From: Paenibacillus terrigena DSM 21567
GTDB lineage: Bacteria > Bacillota > Bacilli > Paenibacillales > Paenibacillaceae
Length of the DNA stretch: 64,000 nt
Reading direction: 5' to 3'
Assembly: GCF_000374845.1 (NCBI RefSeq)
Contig: NZ_KB895418.1
Span: 248,001 to 312,000, forward strand
How positions within the stretch are numbered: the first letter of the stretch is position 1; each line of letters opens with the position of its first letter. A program made the translations under genes and the position numbers. The notes under the pieces were generated by a model. The model was not told where the DNA came from. It made no database searches and saw only the letters and a program-made list of their open reading frames with translations. Below, piece after piece: positions 25,450 to 33,408 of the stretch.

Positions 25450-26277
25450 ATGAACGTAAAGGATTGTCCATTATTGACGGTAGAGAAAATCGAGAAGGAT
25501 CTTGTCACTTATTTATCAAGTATCGGGAACATTTTCACCGTATTTGACCAGCAAGATTCTGGTTGTATTTCCTATGGCGTTCAGGCTGCTGAGCAGAATT
25601 GGTTCGTCAAATATTCGGAGAATCGAGAAGCTATTGGATACATGAAAAATGCGGAAGCCATCCACCAGGAAGTGGCCCATCCCCAGATGCCGAAGTTGTT
25701 GAATTCGTTCACGACGGACCTGGGATTTGCGCTTGTCTATGAATGGATCGACGGCGAAGTGCTTGGTACACCTGCATTTCCAGGAAAAGAAGGACGGAAT
25801 CAGCCGGAATCCCCACATTTTCGGTTCAGACAGCTGCCGCTGTCGAAAGTGATCGCAGCACTGAATACGATCTATGATGTGCATGCTTATTTGGAGCAAA
25901 AAGGGTATGTAGCCGTTGATTTTTATGATGGAGGCATGATTTATGATTTTGATCGGGATGAACTACACCTCTGTGATTTTGATTGTTACACAAAGGGGCC
26001 TTTCATACTCGAGATGGACAGGTTGTTTGGCTCAAGTCGTTTCATGGCGCCAGAGGAATTTGTACGAGGGAGTCAAATCGACCACCTAACGAATGTGTAC
26101 ACCATGGGAGCTGCGGCGTTTGTGTTCCTAGCGGATGAAGGTGGGCGCGAGCTTCGCGATTGGAGAGCATCCGAGGCTCTATACCACGTAGCTCGCAAGG
26201 CAGCATCACCAGAGCGTTCCGAACGTTATGGCAGTGTTCATGAATTCTATCGTGCATGGTTGGAAGCGCAGAATTAG
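25450..26277 (+). CDS. Serine/threonine protein kinase-like protein
   Basis: A 275-residue protein with a compact kinase-like fold. A VAIK-like lysine is in NWFVKYSEN. The catalytic loop is VAVDFYDGG near residue 155 in place of HRDxxxxN, and the metal-binding motif is CDFD near 175 in place of DFG. The APE-like FMAPEEFVRGSQIDHLTNVYTMGAAAFVFLADE stretch is well preserved. No membrane helix or sensor domain is present. It may phosphorylate small molecules or proteins, as choline/aminoglycoside-kinase relatives share similar loops. ATG 25450 has GGGAGGG six bases upstream. Confidence 0.75.
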   Translation: MNVKDCPLLTVEKIEKDLVTYLSSIGNIFTVFDQQDSGCISYGVQAAEQNWFVKYSENREAIGYMKNAEAIHQEVAHPQMPKLLNSFTTDLGFALVYEWIDGEVLGTPAFPGKEGRNQPESPHFRFRQLPLSKVIAALNTIYDVHAYLEQKGYVAVDFYDGGMIYDFDRDELHLCDFDCYTKGPFILEMDRLFGSSRFMAPEEFVRGSQIDHLTNVYTMGAAAFVFLADEGGRELRDWRASEALYHVARKAASPERSERYGSVHEFYRAWLEAQN

Positions 26278-26299
26278 AGTTATACAAATTCCTTAATCA

Positions 26300-26740
26300 T
26301 TATCGTAACAGGTCTTGATAATTTGGAGGGAAGTCCATCTTATTAGGACCTTTTAAGTGTTTGAAATTAACAAGCTTAACCACAACACCTGGTGTAATCT
26401 CGAATGTGAATAGATCTTCGCCGACGGGGATATGGGGGCCTACGGTAGGGATAGCATGAAGTGTAATGAGAAAATCGAACCCACGAAAACCATTCACGCG
26501 TTCAACTTGTGAGACGTTAACAAAATAAGGGTACAATTCTGGTGATGCTTTTAAATCTTTGGCATACACCTCTCTGAGTTTGTCATTCATATGCGGTAGC
26601 AGGAAAAGGACGAGCATATCCTGAAATTGTAATTGTCTTGAATCCTGTTTTGGCTCAATTTTTGAAGCAATTGCTTGGGATTGCAAGTTAAGTACAAGTA
26701 GAAAAATGACTACATAAACAATAAAAGTTTTTCGGATCAT
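26300..26740 (-). CDS. Secreted DUF3888 protein
   Basis: A 146-residue protein with a signal peptide (hydrophobic residues 5-20, predicted cut after QAIA). The mature part has FQDMLVLFLLPHMNDKLREVY and FDFLITLHAIPTVGPHIPVGEDLFTFEI, as in the DUF3888 family of spore-formers; function unknown. ATG 26740 has GGGGG upstream. It lies 59 bases downstream of the multicopper oxidase on the same strand and probably shares its transcript. Confidence 0.78.
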   Translation of the reverse strand: MIRKTFIVYVVIFLLVLNLQSQAIASKIEPKQDSRQLQFQDMLVLFLLPHMNDKLREVYAKDLKASPELYPYFVNVSQVERVNGFRGFDFLITLHAIPTVGPHIPVGEDLFTFEITPGVVVKLVNFKHLKGPNKMDFPPNYQDLLR

Positions 26741-26799
26741 GATTGCCCCCAATTCATCGTCGCTGTACAATAATAATTTCTCCAAGAGGGATCCAATTA

Positions 26800-27696
26800 T
26801 TACCCACCATACACAATCGTCGTAAACATTCCCCCAGCAGGCTTCGTGAAGTTATTCGCCATATGATGCGGGATGTGGCAATGAAAGGGCCATATCCCCG
26901 GATTATTTGCTTGAAACATAATGTCGTAGGTCTCGCCTGATGCTACGTTAATCGTATTCTTGATCCGTTGGTGCTCCCAGCCGATGGGATTGCCATCCGA
27001 TGCGATAACATCGAATTGATGCCCGTGAAGATGGATGGGGTGCGCATTCATACCGAGATTGCCAAGGCGAATGCGAACGCGATCCCCGTGTTTCACTGGG
27101 AGTGGTTCGGTATGCGGGAAGCTGCGTCCGTTCATCGTGAAGAAGTTGAACGAGTCCGTGTAAGGATTGATATCGTACACCCCAGGGTTTAGTTCGAATT
27201 TCGGCATCCCGCTCAAGTGGAACTCATGCAGCATGATGAAATAATCTCGGTCTACGGCGAGACCATGACCTGGTGGGTCCAGAATAATAAAAGCACCACC
27301 CATTCCACCCATTTCTTGAGGAATCGCATTGTAATGGGAGTGATACATATGGGTACCGGGCGGATTCTGGACAGTGAATTTATAGGTGAAAGAGTAATAC
27401 GGCGGTATTAGTGGAGAAGGTTCAATGCAAGGCACGCCATCCATCATATTCGGGATATCCAGACCATGCCAATGGACGCTCGTACCCTCACTTAACAGAT
27501 TAGAGACACGAATTTGTACTTCATCTCCCGGGTAGACAAGGATCGTAGGTCCAGGAATCGACCCATTATAGCCAAGTCCACGCAGACGAATTCCAGGCAA
27601 TATCTCAAGCTCTACAGGTTCTGCAATTAATTCGAAATGCTTGACGCCATCCCGAATCTCGAAGGGTAGATTCGGCACTTGGGGCGTAATAACCAT
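26800..27696 (-). CDS. Two-domain multicopper oxidase
   Basis: A 298-residue multicopper oxidase, shorter than the three-domain laccases (about 500 aa). All four copper blocks are present: HWHG, HSHYN, HPIHLHGHQFD, and HCHIPHHMANN with the type 1 site. Two cupredoxin domains per chain suggest a trimer with the trinuclear cluster at subunit interfaces, as in two-domain laccases or nitrite-reductase-like folds. There is no signal peptide, so it may act inside the cell or be built into the spore coat as CotA is. The ribosome site GGAGGAAG precedes ATG 27696. Substrates (phenols, Mn, Fe or Cu ions) cannot be told. Confidence 0.9.
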   Translation of the reverse strand: MVITPQVPNLPFEIRDGVKHFELIAEPVELEILPGIRLRGLGYNGSIPGPTILVYPGDEVQIRVSNLLSEGTSVHWHGLDIPNMMDGVPCIEPSPLIPPYYSFTYKFTVQNPPGTHMYHSHYNAIPQEMGGMGGAFIILDPPGHGLAVDRDYFIMLHEFHLSGMPKFELNPGVYDINPYTDSFNFFTMNGRSFPHTEPLPVKHGDRVRIRLGNLGMNAHPIHLHGHQFDVIASDGNPIGWEHQRIKNTINVASGETYDIMFQANNPGIWPFHCHIPHHMANNFTKPAGGMFTTIVYGG

Positions 27697-27910
27697 ATGT
27701 ATCTTCCTCCATCAAAGATTGTTCCACTTTTTACAACAAGACTACATTCCACTATATGCAGATGCAAGGGTTGCCAATCCTTCTGAACAAGCATTTCTAA
27801 CTTTTTGATACATGATGTATCTATTCTGCAAGAATAAATCAAATAAACAATTTAAAAAGTCAAAATTTTGTCTAGGAAAAAACGGTTTCGTCCACTATCA
27901 TAGTGATAAG

Positions 27911-27927
27911 AGATACAAATTGTATCT
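27911..27927. promoter_or_regulatory. 17-base perfect dyad, candidate operator
   Basis: AGATACAA-A-TTGTATCT has eight-base perfect arms and sits six bases after a 13-base dyad (27893-27905). Either could bind a regulator of the GH31 operon or of the divergent oxidase gene. Confidence 0.4.
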
Positions 27928-27966
27928 TCGAATTGTGACAGATGCCTGAGTAATCGAAAGGAGGGA

Positions 27967-28008
27967 ATGAAGTCGCGCAAGGTGCGCCTGTGTTGTTGCC
28001 CAGCCTGA
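27967..28008 (+). CDS. Candidate 13-residue leader peptide with Cys-Cys-Cys
   Basis: ATG at 27967 directly follows AAAGGAGGGA and opens MKSRKVRLCCCPA, ended by TGA. The basic start and cysteine run resemble cysteine-responsive leader peptides described before sulfur genes in actinobacteria. The spacing between the ribosome site and ATG is short. No terminator follows, and the next gene is a glycosidase over 200 bases away, so a control role is unproven. Confidence 0.3.
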   Translation: MKSRKVRLCCCPA

Positions 28009-28238
28009 TTAACACAATAGCCGAATGACGATAACAGTGAAACTAAAAATCGATGTCTATTCCTTCTAATGATCCCCGCAACCGCTTACAATCACATTTT
28101 TGATTGATGTACGCATACTCTCGAGCATTTCCCTTCATTCAGCCTATAGTTATGGATTGCACCCAATGATCTCATCGCATACCGAAGAAGATTCTGGCAT
28201 GGAACCTGATTGATCTGCTAAAGGAGGCAAAATGTATC

Positions 28239-31200
28239 TTGAGAAATCTTAAATTTCTACTATTAACCACGTTTACGGTGATGATCGCCTTTACCATGTT
28301 CCTGATGAGCCAAGAGACGTCGCATGCAGCCGCTATCGGCGACATAACGAAGTTCGAGAAAACCGATGACATGACCTTTACGATTACGAGCGGGAATGAC
28401 AAAGTAAGAGCGATCTTCTATCGCGATGATATGGTTCGGATTTGGCTAGGCGTGAATGGAAGCTTTACCGATGCGCCAGGCAAGAACGGCGGTACGCCGC
28501 TAGAACCGATTGTAATTAAGAATGACTTTGGTCCGACGAATGTGACTTGGTCCGATGAAGGCGCCTACTACAAGATGAAAAGCGGTAAGTTTGTCCTGCG
28601 CGCATACAAGAGTCCGCTGAAATTCGCGATGTATAAGGCAGACAATGCGACCTTGGTATGGGAAGAGCAAGCAAGCCTGAACTATACAGGAACTTCCACC
28701 ACGCAGAAGCTTTCTAGAGGAGCAGATGAATATTTCTATGGTGGCGGGATGCAGAATGGCTACTTCTCGCACCGGGATAAGACAATCAAGATTGGTAATA
28801 ACTTCGGCGGATGGGGCGATGGGACAGTATCCAATCCATCTCCATTCTACTTAAGCACCAATGGATACGGTATGCTGCGGAATACGTTCCGTGAAGGCTC
28901 CTACGATTTTGGAAGCCCGCTAAGTTTGACACATAATGAGAATCGGTTCGATGCGTATTACTTCTACGGGGAGACTATGCGGGATATTCTGAATGGTTAT
29001 ACGGATCTAACCGGGAAGCCGTCGCTGATTCCGAGATGGGGGATGGGACTCGGCGATGCCGATTGTTATAACAAGGCACCGGATACGACCCTTGATGTGC
29101 TTAAAGTTGCTAAGGCTTATCGCGATAACGACATGCCAGGCGCGTGGATTCTCCCGAATGATGGCTATGGCTGCGGTTACGTCAATTTGACGGAGACGGT
29201 ACAGAAGCTGCATGAGCTAGGCTTCTATACAGGGCTCTGGACACAACAGGGTGTCGATCAGATTGCTACCGAAGTCGGTGTTCATGGCACGCGTCTGAAC
29301 AAATTGGACGTCGCATGGGTAGGTTCAGGCCATGATTTTGCGTTAAATGGCTCGAAGCAAGCTTACCAAGGCACCGAGAACAATTCGAATGATCGCGGTT
29401 ATGTATGGTCCATTGCCGGTTGGGCTGGTACACAGCGGTATTCCACCGTCTGGTCAGGCGACCAGGCTGGCGATTGGGAGTTCATCCGATTCCACATCCC
29501 TTCGATGATTGGTGCAGGCTTATCCGGTATGGCTTACTCGACAGGGGATATTGATGGCATCTTCGGTGGTAGCGCGAAGACACATGTGCGTGATTTGCAA
29601 TGGAAAGTATTCACGCCGATCCTGATGAATATGTCAGGCTGGGCTGAGAAGGACAAACAGCCTTGGGTATGGGGCGAACCCTACACGAGCTATAACCGAG
29701 ACTACTTGAAATTACGTCAACGTCTCACGCCGTACTTCTATACGTATTTACACGAATCGTACGTATCGGGAGCTCCGCTGATGCGCGGTATGGTGTACGA
29801 GTTTCCGAATGATCCGAATACGAAGAATACATTAACCCAGTATCAATTCATGTCGGGTGAGAACTTCTTGGTTGCGCCTGTATATACCGATACAACGTTG
29901 CGTAATGGCATTTATTTGCCGAAAGGAAAATGGATTGATTATTGGAGCGGGGCAGAACATTACGGCTCCAAAATGCTCGATGAATACGCAGCGCCACTGA
30001 ACAAATTGCCGTTGTTAGTCAAAGCGGGCGCGATTATTCCGATGTATCCAGAATCGCTCTATGACGGTCAAGTGCCGCCAAATCCGATTACGTATGACAT
30101 CTATCCGTACAAAACATCCAGCTTTAAGATGTATGAAGATGATGGCGTGACGAGAGAGCATCGTCAGGGCAAATATGCAGAGACTCTCATCAAATCGATT
30201 GCGCCAGAGATAGGAACAGGCGAACTTGTCATTCAAGTCGGCGCGACAGTTGGTGATTACAAGGGCAAGCTGGAAGCTCGTAAAAATCAATTTACCATTC
30301 ATATGCATAATAAGCCGGGCAACGTATCGTTAAGCGGTAAACCATTAAATGAATTGGCGAGCAAATCCGCATGGGATGCTGCTGCTAGCGGCTGGTTCTT
30401 CGATGCAGCAGACAAAGGCGGCATCCTGTATGTCAAGACGGAAGAATTACCGACAAATCTAGGATTCGAACTGCGCACGACAGGTTTCGTCGCGGATACA
30501 ACGCCGCTGAAAGACGCGGTTGTCATTGAGATCCCTCAGGAAGATACAGATCCGAGCCGGATTCCGCAAGAAGATATCATAGCAACGGCTTCGAATGCGG
30601 ACAGCTCGACACCTGCGTCCAATGTACTGGATGCAAGCCGTGAATCCATCTGGAGCACAAATCTCACGGGATCAGCTGCATTGCCACAATCCATTACGTT
30701 GAACCTAGGGTCGAATCATTTTATTAACCGGGTCAAAGTTCTTCCACGTCAATATGGTGGTACAAACGGCATCATTACGGAATATAAGCTGTACAGCAGC
30801 TTGGATGGCACGAATTATTCGCTGGTGACGAGCGGGCAATGGAATGAGGATAAGGAAGAGAAGACCGTTGCATTCGATACCGTGGAAGCACAGTACGTTA
30901 AGATTGAAGCCTTGAAGGGTGTGAACGGATTCGCGACAATCGCGGAAGCGAACGTCTATCGTGATCCGACCAAGCCGGCGCCTACGCCGATTAAGAAATC
31001 GGAGATGAAAGCAACCGCTGCAAGCTTCCAATCGGGTAGTGAGGCTTCCAAAGCGATTGATGGTAACTCAAGTACCGTCTGGCATACGAAATGGGATGGT
31101 TCGGATAAACTCCCTCAGTCCATTGTCATTGACCTAGGATCGATCCATGAAATCAGCCAAGTACGATACGCACCACGAACGGATGCAGGTAACGGGACAT

Positions 31201-33377
31201 TCACGAAATACAACTTGTACCTAAGTACAGACGGAACGAATTACACCAATGTGAGCAGCGGGGATTGGGTACGGAATAGCGCGAAGAAATATATCAAGTT
31301 CGCTCCAACGCTAGCTCGGTACGCGAAGCTAGAGGCAGTTCAGGCGGTAGGAGGCTTCGCATCCGCTTCAGAAATCGATGTCTATGACGCGCCGAAAGCG
31401 GAAATTGTGATCTCGAACATTTCCGAAGGCAAAGCGATCTCGGCAGATAGCAGTGATCCTGCTTTTCCTGCGAGCCATGCGAATGATGGCAAGCTGGAGA
31501 CGAGATGGTCTGCAGCAGATAATCTGACAGGTCATACGTTAACAGTGGATTTCGGTAAAATGTATTCGATCCAAGGCTCTGAGACCTCGTTCGAATCCAG
31601 CACGAAGGCTTATCATTACAAAATTGAAGTTCGTGAAGACAATACATCGAATTGGATTCAAGTTGCGAATCGTACAGCAAATACGGAAGCGGGTGCGGTG
31701 GTAAAAGACAACTTCGCCAGCCGCGGAAGGTACGCGCGTATTACGATTACTGGCTTGCCAGATGCGGCAGCGAAAGCGAGTATTTCGGAATTTAAGCTAT
31801 TCGGCTATTCGCTTGGCGGCATTACCAAGGTAACTGGCGTTACTTTGGATAAACCGACGCTTAGCATGGATGTGCTAGGAGCTTCAGCAACACTCATAGC
31901 GACGGTTGCCCCAGTAGATGCATCGATTAAGACCGTAACATGGAGCAGCAGTGATCCTTCCATTGCCATGGTCGATGCGCAAGGTGTCGTGACAGCGAAA
32001 GGTCAAGGTACGGCGACTATTACCGTAACAACGACGGACGGTAATTTCAAAGCAACGAGCGAAGTGACCGTGAAAGGACAAGAGAATTTGGTGAAAATAC
32101 CACAGTCTCAAATGACAGCAACGGCAACAAGCTTCGAAGCAGGCGAGAATGATCCGAAGTATGCGATCGACGGTGATTCTGAGACGCATTGGCACACGAA
32201 ATGGTATAACGTGGATCCACTGCCGCAATCTTTGATGATTGAGCTTGGGGGTACGTATACGATCAGTAAAGTCGACTACTTACCGCGACCAGAGGCGAGC
32301 AACGGTACAATTTTGGCCTATAATTTATATGTCAGTGAAGATGGTGTGAACTATACGAAGGTTGGAAGCGGCAAATGGCTGAGGAACAATCTGTTAAAAG
32401 AGATCAACTTCGCCCCTGTCAAAGCCAAGTTTGTGAAGCTCGAAGCGACGGAAGGTGTCGGTGACTTCGCTTCCGTAGCAGAGCTCAATGTCTATCGTTC
32501 TTCTGATTCCCAAGCGGAGCTTCAATCGATCGCATTGAACGCATCGAGATATACGGTCAAAGTTAATGAGTCGACTTCCGTTCAAGTGACGGCGAAATAT
32601 GCAGATGGATCGAGCAAAGAGGTTACCGCGCAAGTCCAATGGACAGTTGCTCAGCCAACCATTGCTACGCTGACTAGCGGTAGTCTGAAAGGGATTGCCG
32701 TAGGCGATACAGCTATCACAGCAAGCTTTGGCGGCAAAACAGCAACAGCAGATGTACATGTGAATCCTGCGGCTCCGACAAGCCCTGCGACATCCCTTAC
32801 AGGGGATAGCACAGTTCAAGCTGGTAAGGACTTTAAAGTTCGCGTTGGCTTAAACGGTGTAACAACCGACGTCTATGCACAAGAGCTTGCATTGACTTAC
32901 GATACAAGTGCACTTGAAGTGGTAGCCGTAAATCCTGTGAAAGATGGTTTGAATCTTCTACAAAAATCAGATATTAATGGTAAATTGCATTACATTATTG
33001 CAAGCGAAGGCCCAGGCAAAGCGATTAAAGGCGATGCACAAGTCTTGGAGATAACGTTCCGAGCAAAGAGTACGGAGCAAGATCGAACGGCGAACATCAG
33101 CTTGGTTAATGTAGTGCTGGGTGATGCAACAGGAGCAGAGGTTAGTGCGACACCATCATCTTTCCAAATTCAAATTGTAACGGTACCGCAAGGCATCCCA
33201 GGCGACTTTAACCATGACGGCAAAGTGTCGATCGGTGACCTTGCATTGATGGCGCTGAACTACGGTAAGACGACAGCAAGCCCAGATTGGGAGAAGATTA
33301 AACATATGGATCTGAAGAAAGACGGTGTCATCGATATTCTTGATCTGGCAGAAGTAGCGAGTCTGATTCTGAAGTAA
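28239..33377 (+). CDS. Secreted GH31 glycosidase with F5/8C repeats, cohesin and dockerin
   Basis: A 1712-residue extracellular enzyme. Order: signal peptide (1-30); GH31 N-terminal beta domain (about 35-240); GH31 barrel (about 260-600), with probable nucleophile Asp357 in NKLDVAWVG and acid/base Asp408 in WSGDQ; beta-sandwich domains to about 760; three F5/8C (CBM32-like) modules (about 770-1190); a Big_2-like domain (1193-1280); a fourth F5/8C (1285-1420); another Ig-like domain (1425-1505); cohesin (about 1515-1645); and dockerin (1656-1712) with the calcium loop DFNHDGKVSIGD. PNDGYGCGY and the F5/8C-rich layout recall GH31 alpha-N-acetylgalactosaminidases, but substrate is uncertain. The start appears to be TTG 28239 behind AAGGAGG; ATG 28232 is out of frame. 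A second cohesin-dockerin gene follows by 31 bases. Confidence 0.88.
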   Translation: MRNLKFLLLTTFTVMIAFTMFLMSQETSHAAAIGDITKFEKTDDMTFTITSGNDKVRAIFYRDDMVRIWLGVNGSFTDAPGKNGGTPLEPIVIKNDFGPTNVTWSDEGAYYKMKSGKFVLRAYKSPLKFAMYKADNATLVWEEQASLNYTGTSTTQKLSRGADEYFYGGGMQNGYFSHRDKTIKIGNNFGGWGDGTVSNPSPFYLSTNGYGMLRNTFREGSYDFGSPLSLTHNENRFDAYYFYGETMRDILNGYTDLTGKPSLIPRWGMGLGDADCYNKAPDTTLDVLKVAKAYRDNDMPGAWILPNDGYGCGYVNLTETVQKLHELGFYTGLWTQQGVDQIATEVGVHGTRLNKLDVAWVGSGHDFALNGSKQAYQGTENNSNDRGYVWSIAGWAGTQRYSTVWSGDQAGDWEFIRFHIPSMIGAGLSGMAYSTGDIDGIFGGSAKTHVRDLQWKVFTPILMNMSGWAEKDKQPWVWGEPYTSYNRDYLKLRQRLTPYFYTYLHESYVSGAPLMRGMVYEFPNDPNTKNTLTQYQFMSGENFLVAPVYTDTTLRNGIYLPKGKWIDYWSGAEHYGSKMLDEYAAPLNKLPLLVKAGAIIPMYPESLYDGQVPPNPITYDIYPYKTSSFKMYEDDGVTREHRQGKYAETLIKSIAPEIGTGELVIQVGATVGDYKGKLEARKNQFTIHMHNKPGNVSLSGKPLNELASKSAWDAAASGWFFDAADKGGILYVKTEELPTNLGFELRTTGFVADTTPLKDAVVIEIPQEDTDPSRIPQEDIIATASNADSSTPASNVLDASRESIWSTNLTGSAALPQSITLNLGSNHFINRVKVLPRQYGGTNGIITEYKLYSSLDGTNYSLVTSGQWNEDKEEKTVAFDTVEAQYVKIEALKGVNGFATIAEANVYRDPTKPAPTPIKKSEMKATAASFQSGSEASKAIDGNSSTVWHTKWDGSDKLPQSIVIDLGSIHEISQVRYAPRTDAGNGTFTKYNLYLSTDGTNYTNVSSGDWVRNSAKKYIKFAPTLARYAKLEAVQAVGGFASASEIDVYDAPKAEIVISNISEGKAISADSSDPAFPASHANDGKLETRWSAADNLTGHTLTVDFGKMYSIQGSETSFESSTKAYHYKIEVREDNTSNWIQVANRTANTEAGAVVKDNFASRGRYARITITGLPDAAAKASISEFKLFGYSLGGITKVTGVTLDKPTLSMDVLGASATLIATVAPVDASIKTVTWSSSDPSIAMVDAQGVVTAKGQGTATITVTTTDGNFKATSEVTVKGQENLVKIPQSQMTATATSFEAGENDPKYAIDGDSETHWHTKWYNVDPLPQSLMIELGGTYTISKVDYLPRPEASNGTILAYNLYVSEDGVNYTKVGSGKWLRNNLLKEINFAPVKAKFVKLEATEGVGDFASVAELNVYRSSDSQAELQSIALNASRYTVKVNESTSVQVTAKYADGSSKEVTAQVQWTVAQPTIATLTSGSLKGIAVGDTAITASFGGKTATADVHVNPAAPTSPATSLTGDSTVQAGKDFKVRVGLNGVTTDVYAQELALTYDTSALEVVAVNPVKDGLNLLQKSDINGKLHYIIASEGPGKAIKGDAQVLEITFRAKSTEQDRTANISLVNVVLGDATGAEVSATPSSFQIQIVTVPQGIPGDFNHDGKVSIGDLALMALNYGKTTASPDWEKIKHMDLKKDGVIDILDLAEVASLILK

Positions 33378-33408
33378 GCCAAATTTGAATTGGGGAGGAA
33401 GTTAGGCA

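Larger units (their letters stand above)
27697..28238. other. 542-base gap between multicopper oxidase and the GH31 operon
   Basis: This divergent regulatory region holds two perfect dyads, CACTAT-C-ATAGTG at 27893-27905 and AGATACAA-A-TTGTATCT at 27911-27927, a short ORF with three consecutive cysteine codons at 27967-28008, and a cre-like sequence at 28077-28090 (about 11 of 14 consensus positions). No long ORF and no T-run terminator are visible. The last 230 bases before the GH31 gene show no other structure that I could resolve. Confidence 0.6.

Noticed and set aside
28232-28252. ATG at 28232 as start of the GH31 gene
   Set aside because: It is out of frame and stops after six codons; the TTG at 28239 gives a proper signal peptide.
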